From contig NZ_LT608315.1 in the NCBI RefSeq assembly GCF_900095825.1, positions 200,318-264,317 of the forward strand: 64,000 bases of DNA. The letters run 5' to 3'. The DNA is from Acidaminococcus massiliensis (lineage in GTDB: Bacteria; Bacillota; Negativicutes; Acidaminococcales; Acidaminococcaceae). Positions 51,889 through 60,234 of the stretch are shown in pieces (within the stretch, counting starts at the first letter, position 1; each line of letters begins with the position of its first letter). The notes under the pieces are model-generated. The model had not been told where the DNA came from. It saw only the letters and a program-made list of their open reading frames with translations, and made no database searches. The position numbers were made by a program, and so were the translations under genes.

Positions 51889-52755
51889 TTACTCCTGCCG
51901 CTTCTTTTCTGCCAGGATCTTCTCCAGTTCCTGGCGCATGGCCTCCACCGGAGCCTCCTGTCCTGACCACAGTTCCACCTGGGCCGTTCCCTGGTAGAGA
52001 CTCATGGTGAGCCCGTTCAGCACCGGGCAGCCGACTTTTTCCGCGTTTTCCAGGAACCGGGTCCGGGCCGGATTGTAACAGGCGTCGAAATAAAACTGGC
52101 CGGGCCGGATGTATTCCGGGGGCAGCGGAGTCTGGCCGATGGTCTTCCCCATCCCCACACCGCTGGCATTGATCACAACATTTGCTTCCTGCACCCGGGA
52201 AAAATCACCATAGGGGATTGCTTCCGCCACCGGGGCGAAGTTCTGGTTGATGTCCCCCGCCAGGCTCCGGGCGCTTTCTTCCGCCAGGTCCGCAATCAGG
52301 ATCCGGCCGGCGCCATGATAAGCCAGAGCTGAACAGATAGCCCGACCGGCACCCCCACTGCCAATACAGAAAAAGGTCTTTTCCTTGACGCTGACCCCGG
52401 CTTCGTCCAAGGCCCGAGAGAAGCCCACTCCGTCTGTATTGTACCCTTTCAGACGGCCGTCCGGCAGTTTCACCACCGTGTTGCTGGAACCCATTTTGGC
52501 ACACAGGGGATCCAACTCGTCCAGGTATTCCAAGACTTTGACTTTGTTGGGTTTGGTCACGGCAAACCCTGCAAAGGGCATGTGCCGCAGCCCCTGGATG
52601 ATCTCTCCCAGGTGTTCCGGGCCGGTCACTGTATAGAAATACACCAGATCCAGCCCTGCCGCCTCATACCCTCGGTTCTGCATCCGGGCTGCAAAGGACT
52701 GGGCCAAGGGATCTCCCAGCAAGGTTATGAAACGGGTATGGATATCGATATGCAT
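51889..52755 (-). CDS. Shikimate-dehydrogenase-like oxidoreductase, copy 2 (variant pocket, NAD-type site)
   Basis: A 288-residue paralogue of the enzyme at 46632-47504. It has the same unusual pocket (LAQSFAARMQN in place of the SxSP motif, AVTKPNKVKVLEYLDELD, SSNTVV) and keeps the catalytic Lys, the Asp of GYNTDGVGF and the Gln of MSLYQGTAQ. The nucleotide motif is IGSGGAGRA and the next strand ends LIADL, again with Asp favouring NAD+. It is the first gene of the second module and has a near-consensus promoter. Confidence 0.85.
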   Translation of the reverse strand: MHIDIHTRFITLLGDPLAQSFAARMQNRGYEAAGLDLVYFYTVTGPEHLGEIIQGLRHMPFAGFAVTKPNKVKVLEYLDELDPLCAKMGSSNTVVKLPDGRLKGYNTDGVGFSRALDEAGVSVKEKTFFCIGSGGAGRAICSALAYHGAGRILIADLAEESARSLAGDINQNFAPVAEAIPYGDFSRVQEANVVINASGVGMGKTIGQTPLPPEYIRPGQFYFDACYNPARTRFLENAEKVGCPVLNGLTMSLYQGTAQVELWSGQEAPVEAMRQELEKILAEKKRQE

Positions 52756-52800
52756 TTTCTACCATCCTACTTTCCTGCAATGCAGGACACATCCCGCATT

Positions 52801-52853
52801 TTGTATACATTCATGATGTTTTCCATTTTAGGCCTGTAATACTGTTTTGTCAA
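52801..52853 (-). promoter_or_regulatory. Promoter and candidate operator of the second TRAP/dehydrogenase operon
   Basis: On minus, TTGACA (52848-52853), 17 bases, TAAAAT (52825-52830). The palindrome TGTATACA (52802-52809) lies at about the transcription start, where a repressor would block it. The same TGTATACA core occurs in the promoter spacer at 54002-54009. Confidence 0.7.
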
Positions 52854-52862
52854 TGACTTCCC

Positions 52863-53825
52863 CTACAGCATCCCCCCCATCCGGATGTATAGATAGAACA
52901 AGGGAACCACCAGGACGATGTAGGAAGCCGTGGTAAGGATGAAAGAGGCCACGGTCAGGTCCACATCCAACTGAAACAAGGTGGACGTAACCACTGCATT
53001 GATGGCTACAGGAGCCGCCGCATCCAACAGGATGGTCCCCAGGAGTTCCTGGCTGGTGAAATGCAGCCGAGCAAGGCCATAGATCAAGGCAGGCACCACT
53101 AGGAACTTCAGAGGGAGCATCCCCAGGATTTTACAGTAATAATTCCGGGCCTCTCCGAAATCCAGCTGATACCCCACCGGAAGGAACGCGATCCAGGCCC
53201 GCACGTGGATGAGGACGGGGAACAGCTGTTTCAGGAATTCCGGTTCCGGAACCGCCTGCCAGTGGAGCCACAAGCCTGCTGCCATCCCCAGGACGCCCAG
53301 CTGTTTGGGAGTCAGGAGCACCTTGCGGAAACTGAAATGGAACTCGGATCCCGCTTTTTTCTGGAGGTAGCGGTTCCGGTAATATTGGGCCAGGGGAAAG
53401 GCAAATACCACCATCAGGATATTTTGGGGAGTGGCAAAAAGCTGGGTATAGGCGAAACCCGCCTGGCCGAAGATCATGTAGGAGGCCAGCCCTGCCATGG
53501 TCCCGATATTGCTGAGCATGCTGGCCATCACATAGCTGCCTTTCTGCAGATCATCCGGCATGTGCCGGGCAAAAAAAGCAGCTGCCAAGCCGCCGGAAAG
53601 AAAAGCGGTAAGGAGGCTCAGGGCTGGGATCAAAATCAGGGCCCAGTCGATGGGTAGCAGCCAAAAGCTGAGCAGGTTCATGGTAGTAAGGAGACCGATT
53701 ACATTGACCAGCATCAGGAACCGGCACCCCCGGTCATCCATCCATCCCCTGTGCCGAAGCAAGAATCCCAATGCCAGAGGGCAGAACACGTCTACCAGCA
53801 GTTGGATGATTTTTCCGATTCCCAT
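52863..53825 (-). CDS. AEC-family (auxin efflux carrier type) transporter, intact paralogue
   Basis: A 320-residue carrier with about ten helices in two inverted repeats. The N-terminal half has FCPLALGFLLRHRGW, and the middle has FATPQNILMVVFAFPLAQYY. The C-terminal half includes LLTPKQLGVLGMAAGL and AAAPVAINAVVTSTLFQLDVD. AEC carriers move organic acids such as malate; this one may import or export a pathway acid. It is the intact counterpart of the broken gene at 37807-38756. An extended -10 promoter lies just upstream. Confidence 0.88.
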   Translation of the reverse strand: MGIGKIIQLLVDVFCPLALGFLLRHRGWMDDRGCRFLMLVNVIGLLTTMNLLSFWLLPIDWALILIPALSLLTAFLSGGLAAAFFARHMPDDLQKGSYVMASMLSNIGTMAGLASYMIFGQAGFAYTQLFATPQNILMVVFAFPLAQYYRNRYLQKKAGSEFHFSFRKVLLTPKQLGVLGMAAGLWLHWQAVPEPEFLKQLFPVLIHVRAWIAFLPVGYQLDFGEARNYYCKILGMLPLKFLVVPALIYGLARLHFTSQELLGTILLDAAAPVAINAVVTSTLFQLDVDLTVASFILTTASYIVLVVPLFYLYIRMGGML

Positions 53826-53860
53826 GGGCTTCCCCGTCCTCTCCAGTTTACAATATTTAT

Positions 53861-53869
53861 ATTATAGCA
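53861..53869 (-). promoter_or_regulatory. Extended -10 promoter of the AEC gene
   Basis: On minus, TGCTATAAT (TATAAT at 53861-53866). The -35 is weak (TTGAAG at only 14 bases). It lies 36 bases before the ATG. Confidence 0.5.
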
Positions 53870-53930
53870 TACTTTATTTTCTTCAATTGACCCATTTTCC
53901 AGCAAAAAACTGGGAGACGGAAAAAGGTAT

Positions 53931-54017
53931 AAAAAAAAGCCCTTGAAAAACAAGGGCCAAATGAGGGGCAACTTTAACTTACAAATTGATTATAACACTC
54001 ATGTATACATTATGCAA
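53931..54017 (-). ncRNA. Short promoter-terminator unit: leader attenuator or small RNA candidate
   Basis: On minus a good promoter, TTGCAT (54012-54017), 17 bases, TATAAT (53989-53994), is followed after about 30 bases by a terminator: GCCCTTG/CAAGGGC stem (53939-53957) and eight T. The predicted transcript is only about 50 bases. Either a short RNA ends here, or the terminator attenuates transcription into the AEC gene. The palindrome ATGTATACAT (54001-54010) fills the promoter spacer. No leader peptide was seen. Confidence 0.45.
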
Positions 54018-54080
54018 GATATTTTCAGTTTTTTCATAGTAATTTTATTTGTCGATTAATTCATAGAATGTTGGTAGGGT

Positions 54081-54123
54081 AAAAAAAGAGCTGTGAAAAA
54101 ATGAGGGATCATTTTTTCACGGC
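54081..54123 (-). terminator. Terminator after the LCP-family gene
   Basis: On minus a 13-bp stem (GCCGTGAAAAAAT with ATTTTTTCACAGC, one G-U pair) is followed by TCTTTTTTT. It starts 32 bases past the stop. Confidence 0.8.
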
Positions 54124-54154
54124 CCCTTTCATAGAGCTATTTTTTCACACCCTC

Positions 54155-55537
54155 CTATTTCCCATAATCCCGTCCCACATAAATCACTGCATCTCCGCTT
54201 CCGGGGCTTACCGCTCCCTGGAGCAGCAGATAATCGAAAGGCAGGTTGGCTGCCCGTTCTTCCGCTTCCCGGCTGCCGGCATTGATCAGCACCTGGGTCC
54301 TTTCCATAGGGCTGCCCGTGGTCACACTGACCACGGTGAAGCCCACTGCCCGGGCATCCCCTGCGGCCAGGGACCCTGCCTGGGGATTGCCGCTGCAGTT
54401 GACGATGGAGGCCCGGAGGGCCTTTTCCCGAGGAGCCGGCAGGCTCTTGCTGCTGCCGGGACTCTGGATTCCCATTCCGTTTTGTCCCGGATTCCCGGGG
54501 CCCCCTTTCTCCCGATCCATCTTCCGGGACTGTTCCACCGCTTTCTTCAGTTCCTGGCTCCGGACCTGGATCTGCCGTTTTTCTCCGTTGCCGGCCACGC
54601 TGTTTGTCCCCAAAAGCGCATCATATTTTTTCTTGGCGATCTGAGCCGCCAGTTTGTAGCTTTCCCCTGGCTGCACACCCTGGAATTGGGCCACCTGCTG
54701 CCGCAGCGCCATCATATTGGGGATCCAGTAGCTGATATCGTCCAGATAGGCGGGACTTCCCTGGACCATAGCTGTTTCCAGCTGGGAGGTCCCGGAAACG
54801 TTCTTGGCGAAAGTCACTAGGAGAGAAGCCAGGTCTGTCACCGAAAGATCTGTTTCGATGCTCTGGTAGAGAGTCCGGGCGATTTCCGGCGCCCGGGTCA
54901 GGAGGCTGGTGGAACGGAGCTTGGCAAAGACGGCCTTCATGAATTTCTGCTGCCGGGACACCCTTCCGATGTCTCCCTCTTCATCCCGGTAACGGACATA
55001 CTGGATGGCTGTGGTCCCGTCCATATGCTGCCTCCCTGGCTGGAGATTGATCACCAGTCCGTTTTCCCCATCGTAAGGGTCCGCATACTGCATGGGCTTT
55101 TCCACATCGATATCCACCCCGCCGATGGCATCCACCAGTTTGATGAATCCCTGGAAATCCACCAGCACATAATTGTTGATCTGGATTCCCAAAAAATTTT
55201 CCAAGGTCTTCCGGCTCAAATCATGGCCTCCGTAGGCATAGGCATGGTTCACCTTATCCCAGCCGTGTCCGGGAATGGAAACCAGGGTATCCCGAGGCAC
55301 CGACAAAAGGGCCGCCTGGTTCCGAGAAGTATCCAGCATGGTGACAAAGAGGGTATCCGAACGGCCGGTATCTCCGCTCCGCCGATCCACCCCTAAGACC
55401 ATGATGTTCCGTTTGCCATGGAGCTGGGCCACTTGGGCAGGGCTTTCCGGTTTCTCCGGACGCAGGAGGAAAAAGCCTGCAACGGCCACTAGAAAAGCGG
55501 TGATGCCTGCGATGAGCACTTTATATTTTGCCAGCAT
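54155..55537 (-). CDS. LytR-CpsA-Psr (LCP) family protein with LytR_C domain
   Basis: A 460-residue membrane-anchored enzyme that attaches glycopolymers to peptidoglycan or a related lipid-linked transfer. One N-terminal helix (VLIAGITAFLVAVAGFFLL) precedes the LCP domain (about 45-235): NIMVLGVDRRSGDTGRSDT, LLSVPRDTLVSIPGHG, KVNHAYAYGG and YVRYRDEEGDIGRVSRQQKF, with the conserved Arg and Asp residues. A C-terminal LytR_C domain (about 375-460) follows a Pro/Gly/Lys linker. In diderm Firmicutes the LCP substrate is not established. Confidence 0.93.
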   Translation of the reverse strand: MLAKYKVLIAGITAFLVAVAGFFLLRPEKPESPAQVAQLHGKRNIMVLGVDRRSGDTGRSDTLFVTMLDTSRNQAALLSVPRDTLVSIPGHGWDKVNHAYAYGGHDLSRKTLENFLGIQINNYVLVDFQGFIKLVDAIGGVDIDVEKPMQYADPYDGENGLVINLQPGRQHMDGTTAIQYVRYRDEEGDIGRVSRQQKFMKAVFAKLRSTSLLTRAPEIARTLYQSIETDLSVTDLASLLVTFAKNVSGTSQLETAMVQGSPAYLDDISYWIPNMMALRQQVAQFQGVQPGESYKLAAQIAKKKYDALLGTNSVAGNGEKRQIQVRSQELKKAVEQSRKMDREKGGPGNPGQNGMGIQSPGSSKSLPAPREKALRASIVNCSGNPQAGSLAAGDARAVGFTVVSVTTGSPMERTQVLINAGSREAEERAANLPFDYLLLQGAVSPGSGDAVIYVGRDYGK

Positions 55538-55621
55538 GATGGATCTCCTTTAAGCATTACATTTTACGAGTCATTTTTTCTTTTATCACTATTATACCGT
55601 AAAAAGGCGTTTGCTGCATTA

Positions 55622-55657
55622 GAAAAAGGGGTGTTGTACGTTGCGTGCAACACCCCC
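55622..55657 (-). terminator. trpA: Terminator of the trp operon
   Basis: On minus the stem GGGGGTGTTG/CAACACCCC encloses a loop and is followed by TTTTTCT. It is 150 bases past the trpA stop, unusually far. Confidence 0.85.
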
Positions 55658-55806
55658 GGTCACAGGCCGCGGCTCGCGAGCCTGGACGTTTAAACCGTTT
55701 GTTCTTTTTTCATATGATGGGGAGACAAAATCCACTGATATCTATAAAATTGGACCTTCGATCAGCACCAACAAGCCCGCGACTCAAGGCTCGCGACTCG
55801 TGCCCC
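55658..55806. repeat. GC-palindromic intergenic element between trpA and its terminator
   Basis: A non-coding 149-base stretch with GC-rich, self-complementary ends (CGCGGCTCGCGAGCC near 55669-55684 and CGCGACTCAAGGCTCGCGACTCG near 55778-55800, given here as two pieces CGCGACTCAAGG and CTCGCGACTCG) flanking an AT-rich core. A similar GGTCGCG/CGCGACC motif follows the priA terminator at 17075. It may be a small dispersed repeat. Confidence 0.45.
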
Positions 55807-56592
55807 TCATGACTTCGCCTCTTCCACCGCCTCTGCCATTTCCTTCACGTACTGTTTCACCGGTTCCACGCAGTCTTTGCCGTACTGGGCGCAGAGTTTC
55901 ACGATGGCGCTGCCCACGATGGCGCCGTCGCTGATGGCCGCCATTTCTTTGGCCTGTTCCGGCGTGGAGATGCCAAAGCCTACGGCAATGGGTTTATCGG
56001 AGACTTCCCGGATCTTGTCCACGATTTCCTTCAGGTTGGTGGTGATTTCCTTCCGCACCCCAGTGACCCCCAGGGAGGAGACCAGGTAAATATACCCCTG
56101 GGCTTCTCTGGCAATGCTCTGGATCCGTTGGTGGGAGGTGGGAGCGATCATGGAAATGATCTCCACCCCGTATTTTCCTGCTTCCGGCGCGATGGTATCC
56201 TTTTCTTCATAAGGCACATCAGGTACGATGACCCCATCGATTTTCACATCCCGGCACTGCTGGAAGAATTTCTCTCTTCCGTAGGTGAAGATGGGGTTCA
56301 CATAGGTCAGGAATACCATAGGGATCTGGGTCTTTTCCCGGACCCGGGCCAGCATGGCGAAAATATCCTTGATCTTGGTGCCTGCGGCCAGGGCCCGGGT
56401 GTCCGCTTCCAGGATCACCGGCCCTTCGGCGGTGGGATCGGAGAAGGGGATGCCGATCTCAATGAGCCCGGCTCCTGCCTCTTCCATGGCATAGATCAGT
56501 TTTTCCGTAGTGTCCAGGTCCGGATCCCCTGCGGTAATGAAGGGAATGAACAGCTTCCCCTGTTTCTTGAATGCGTCAGTTATCCTAGTCAT
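55807..56592 (-). CDS. trpA: Tryptophan synthase alpha chain
   Basis: Cleaves indole-3-glycerol phosphate to indole and glyceraldehyde-3-phosphate. The 261-residue TIM barrel has [18 protein letters not shown], the catalytic Glu in [12 protein letters not shown] and the phosphate site near [10 protein letters not shown]. The second catalytic residue, usually Asp in LADGP, is Glu here (PTAEGPVI). Its start overlaps trpB by eight bases; last gene of the operon. Confidence 0.96.
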   Translation of the reverse strand: MTRITDAFKKQGKLFIPFITAGDPDLDTTEKLIYAMEEAGAGLIEIGIPFSDPTAEGPVILEADTRALAAGTKIKDIFAMLARVREKTQIPMVFLTYVNPIFTYGREKFFQQCRDVKIDGVIVPDVPYEEKDTIAPEAGKYGVEIISMIAPTSHQRIQSIAREAQGYIYLVSSLGVTGVRKEITTNLKEIVDKIREVSDKPIAVGFGISTPEQAKEMAAISDGAIVGSAIVKLCAQYGKDCVEPVKQYVKEMAEAVEEAKS

Positions 56593-57769
56593 GCAGGTCT
56601 ACCCCCTTGTATCTGGCAATGGCTGCCACGTCTTTGTCCCCCCGGCCGGACAGATTCACCACGATGATCTTGTCCTTGGGCAGGGTGGGTGCCAGTTTCA
56701 TGGCATAGGCCACCGCATGGGCACTTTCGATGGCCGGAATGATGCCTTCCGTCCGGGACAGATATTCAAAAGCTTCCACCGATTCGTCGTCGGTGATGGG
56801 CACGTACTGGGCACGGCCCGTATCATACAGGTTGGCGTGTTCCGGCCCGATCCCCGGGTAATCCAGCCCGGCGGAAATGGAATACACCGGGGCGATCTGC
56901 CCGTCTTCATCCTGGAGGAAATAAGATTCCATCCCATGGAAGATCCCCGGTTTCCCCCGGGCGATAGTGGCGGCGGTTTCCGCGGTGTTCACTCCCCGGC
57001 CAGCGGCTTCCACCCCGATCAGCTGGACTTCCTTGTCCGGGATGAAATCGTAGAACAGGCCGATGGCATTGCTGCCGCCCCCTACGCAGGCCATGACCAC
57101 ATCGGGCAGCCGGCCTTCTTTTTCCAGCATCTGGGCTTTCACTTCTTCCCCGATGATCTTCTGGAAATCACGGACGATGGTAGGATAGGGATGGGGCCCC
57201 ATGCAGGATCCCAGCACATAGAAGGTATTTTCCACATTGGTGCACCAATCCCGCATGGCCTCGCTGACCGCGTCCTTCAGGGTACCGGTGCCAGTGGTCA
57301 CAGGCACCACTTTGGCTCCCAAAAGTTCCATCCGGTACACGTTCAGGGCCTGGCGGATGGTGTCTTCCTTGCCCATGTACACTTCACATTCCAGGCCCAT
57401 GAGAGCCGCCACGGTAGCGGTAGCGACCCCGTGCTGGCCGGCACCGGTTTCGGCGATGACCCGTTTCTTGCCCATTTTCTTGGCCAAGAGGCACTGGCCC
57501 AGGGCGTTGTTGATCTTGTGGGCCCCGGTGTGGTTCAGGTCTTCCCGTTTCAGATAGATCTTGGCACCGCCCAGATCCTTGGTCATCTTCTCTGCATAGT
57601 ACAGCAGGCTGGGCCGGTTGGCATAGTCATGGTACAGGGTCCGCAGTTCCTGGAGGAATTCCGGATCATCTTTGAAACGGTTGTAGGCTTCGTCTAGCTG
57701 CAGCACTGCGTTCATCAGGGTTTCCGATACATATTGGCCGCCGTGTCTGCCAAATCTTCCATTGCTCAT
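56585..57769 (-). CDS. trpB: Tryptophan synthase beta chain
   Basis: PLP enzyme joining indole and serine. The 394-residue protein has [20 protein letters not shown], the PLP lysine in [29 protein letters not shown] and [15 protein letters not shown]. It is the canonical TrpB1 type that pairs with TrpA. It overlaps trpF by four bases. Confidence 0.97.
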   Translation of the reverse strand: MSNGRFGRHGGQYVSETLMNAVLQLDEAYNRFKDDPEFLQELRTLYHDYANRPSLLYYAEKMTKDLGGAKIYLKREDLNHTGAHKINNALGQCLLAKKMGKKRVIAETGAGQHGVATATVAALMGLECEVYMGKEDTIRQALNVYRMELLGAKVVPVTTGTGTLKDAVSEAMRDWCTNVENTFYVLGSCMGPHPYPTIVRDFQKIIGEEVKAQMLEKEGRLPDVVMACVGGGSNAIGLFYDFIPDKEVQLIGVEAAGRGVNTAETAATIARGKPGIFHGMESYFLQDEDGQIAPVYSISAGLDYPGIGPEHANLYDTGRAQYVPITDDESVEAFEYLSRTEGIIPAIESAHAVAYAMKLAPTLPKDKIIVVNLSGRGDKDVAAIARYKGVDLHD

Positions 57770-58392
57770 GATTCTTCCTCTTTTCTTACAGCGCTCACAA
57801 AAGCGCGGATTTTGGTTTCATCTTTCGTTCCAGCGGTCTCGATGCCGCTGCTAGTATCCACTCCAAAGGGATGGCATTCATCAATGGCTGCCCGTACATT
57901 TTCCGGATCCAGCCCCCCGGCCAGGAAAAAGGGTTTGGGGAATCGGACCTGCCGGAGCAAGCTGTGGTCAAAGGTTTTCCCCAGCCCTCCGAACTGGCTG
58001 CCGGAAAAGGTATCCAGCAGGAAATAATCGCAGTCATACCGGTCCAGGTCCCGGAGGCTTTCCGGACCCCGTACCCGGATCACCCGGATGAGGGGAGCCT
58101 TTGTCCGCTCTCGGAGGGCCTTCACATAGGCTTCGTCTTCTTCTCCATGGAGCTGGATCAGCTGGATGGTGCCCCGGTTGGCCAGGTTCGCCGCTTCTTC
58201 CACAGGAGCCTTTACGAAGACGCCCACGGCCGCAATGGCCGGGTCCAGCTGCCGGCGGAGGTTTTCCGCCTGTTCCGCCGTCACCTGCCGCCTGCCGGGG
58301 GCGAAAACGAAGCCGGCATAATCTGGTTTGGCCCGGTTCACCATGGCCACATCTTCCCGCCGCCGGAGCCCGCAGAGTTTGATTTTCGTCAC
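57766..58392 (-). CDS. trpF: Phosphoribosylanthranilate isomerase
   Basis: A 208-residue TIM barrel catalysing the Amadori step. It has [20 protein letters not shown] with the catalytic Cys, [22 protein letters not shown] and the late catalytic Asp region [15 protein letters not shown]. It overlaps both neighbours by four bases. Confidence 0.95.
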   Translation of the reverse strand: MTKIKLCGLRRREDVAMVNRAKPDYAGFVFAPGRRQVTAEQAENLRRQLDPAIAAVGVFVKAPVEEAANLANRGTIQLIQLHGEEDEAYVKALRERTKAPLIRVIRVRGPESLRDLDRYDCDYFLLDTFSGSQFGGLGKTFDHSLLRQVRFPKPFFLAGGLDPENVRAAIDECHPFGVDTSSGIETAGTKDETKIRAFVSAVRKEEES

Positions 58393-59174
58393 AGAGCCTC
58401 ACCCCGCAGTTCTGCCAGGGCGGCTTTCATATCCTGGCTCCGCATGAGGGTTTCCCCGATGAGCACTCCGTTGACCCCGGCCTGTTCCAGTTGGGCGGTC
58501 TGCTGTCGGCTTTTGATGCCGCTTTCCGCCACAAAGGGGATATCTGTCGGTACCAGTGCCCGGAGCCGGAGACTGTTGCCGATATCCACGGTAAAGTCCT
58601 TCAGGTTCCGGTTGTTCACCCCGATGACCCGAGCTCCGCTCCGGAGGGCCCGTTCCACTTCCTCTTGATCATGGGCTTCCACCAGGGCGTCCATGCCCAG
58701 GCTTTCTGCCAGCAGCCGGTATTCCTGGAGCTGGCTGCCGCTGAGGAGAGCGGCGATCAGCAGGATGGCATCGGCCCCCAAGATCTTGGCCTGGTACACC
58801 ATGTACTCATCGATGGTAAAGTCTTTCCGGAGAAGGGGCGTCTCTACCGCCTGGCGGATTTCCCGGAGGTACCGGTCGCTGCCCAGGAAATAGTCCGTTT
58901 CCGTCAGCACGGAAATGGCGGCGGCCCCCAGGGCTTCATACTGCCGGGCAATGGCCACATAAGGAAAATCCGGAGCGATCAGCCCTTTAGAAGGAGAGGC
59001 CTTCTTTACTTCCGTGATGAAGTTGAGACCCGGTCTCCCCAGGGCTTTCCGGAAGCAGCCCTCCCGGTCCCGGGGCATCTCTTCCGCTTCCCGCCGAAGG
59101 GTGCAGAAGTCTTTTTCCCTTTTCTGTTTTTCCACCCGCCGCCGGGTGGCTTCTGCCAGGGTATCCAGGATCAT
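58389..59174 (-). CDS. trpC: Indole-3-glycerol-phosphate synthase
   Basis: A 261-residue TIM barrel. Seen: FITEVKKASPSKGLIAPDF with the catalytic Lys, ISVLTETDYFLGS, LLRKDFTIDEYMVYQAK, the Glu of DALVEAHDQEEVE and IGVNNRNLKDFTVD. The start at 59174 is chosen over a longer frame because of the GGTGGAG site and the usual family N-terminus. It begins 16 bases past the trpD stop. Confidence 0.96.
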   Translation of the reverse strand: MILDTLAEATRRRVEKQKREKDFCTLRREAEEMPRDREGCFRKALGRPGLNFITEVKKASPSKGLIAPDFPYVAIARQYEALGAAAISVLTETDYFLGSDRYLREIRQAVETPLLRKDFTIDEYMVYQAKILGADAILLIAALLSGSQLQEYRLLAESLGMDALVEAHDQEEVERALRSGARVIGVNNRNLKDFTVDIGNSLRLRALVPTDIPFVAESGIKSRQQTAQLEQAGVNGVLIGETLMRSQDMKAALAELRGEAL

Positions 59175-59190
59175 GTTCTCCACCTTCCGT

Positions 59191-60213
59191 TTATTGATTG
59201 CTGACTTGGATGACTTTTTCCAGGGCGGCCAGGGCCTTGCCGCTGTCAATGAGCTGGGCCGCCCGTTCCACCCCGTCGGCGATGGTTTCCGCCTTCCCAG
59301 CCACGAACAGGCCGGCCCCGGCGTTCAGGAGCACCGCATTCCGTTTGGTGCCCTGGAGCTTCCCGGAGAGGATGGCCCGGGTGATCTTGGCATTTTCTTC
59401 TGGAGTGCCCCCTACCAGGTCTTCCTTCTTGCCGGAAACCAGACCGAAATCTTCCGGCCGGATCACCGAAGACCGGTAGTACCCGTCCCGGAGCTCACAG
59501 ATGGTGGTGGGTCCGTTGGGAGAGATTTCATCCAGTTTTTCCTGGCCGTAGGCCACCAGGCCCCGTTTCACCCCCAAGGAGCACAGCACCTTGGCCAAGG
59601 GTTCCACTAGGTAGCCGTCATAGACCCCCAGCAGGAACATTTCCGGTTTGGCCGGGTTGGTGAGGGGCCCCAGGATGTTGAACACGGTCCGGAAGCCCAG
59701 TTCCTTCCGGATGGGGCCCACATACTTCATGGCTGCATGGTATTTCTGGGCAAACAGGAAACAGAAATTGGTCTCTTGCAGCATTTTCAGGGCCAGGGCC
59801 GGATCCTGCTGGATGTTCACCCCCAGGGCTTCCAGACAGTCCGCGGTGCCGCACAGGGAAGAAGCGGCCCGGTTCCCGTGTTTGGCCACCTTCACCCCGC
59901 CGGCGGCAAGCACCATGGCGGAGGTAGTGGAAATATTGAAGGAATGGGCCCCGTCCCCGCCGGTACCCACGATCTCCATCACTTCCATCCCGGGATGGGG
60001 AACGGGAGTGGCCAGGGACCGCATGGCTTCCGCACAGCCGGTAATTTCATCGATGGTCTCTGCTCGAGCGCTCTTGGTGGAAAGAGCCGCCAGGAACGCG
60101 GCATTCTGGGTGGGAGTGGTCTTCCCTCCCATGATCTCCAGCATCACTTCCTTGGCTTCGTTATAGGTCAGGTCTCCTTTATTGACCAGTTTGATGATAG
60201 CTTCTTTAATCAT
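59191..60213 (-). CDS. trpD: Anthranilate phosphoribosyltransferase
   Basis: A 340-residue enzyme adding phosphoribose to anthranilate. The PRPP site is [17 protein letters not shown] and [21 protein letters not shown] follows. The C-terminal half has [20 protein letters not shown]. The start follows trpG by 21 bases with its own ribosome site. Confidence 0.96.
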   Translation of the reverse strand: MIKEAIIKLVNKGDLTYNEAKEVMLEIMGGKTTPTQNAAFLAALSTKSARAETIDEITGCAEAMRSLATPVPHPGMEVMEIVGTGGDGAHSFNISTTSAMVLAAGGVKVAKHGNRAASSLCGTADCLEALGVNIQQDPALALKMLQETNFCFLFAQKYHAAMKYVGPIRKELGFRTVFNILGPLTNPAKPEMFLLGVYDGYLVEPLAKVLCSLGVKRGLVAYGQEKLDEISPNGPTTICELRDGYYRSSVIRPEDFGLVSGKKEDLVGGTPEENAKITRAILSGKLQGTKRNAVLLNAGAGLFVAGKAETIADGVERAAQLIDSGKALAALEKVIQVSNQ

Positions 60214-60234
60214 GATCGATCTGCCTCCTGTTTG

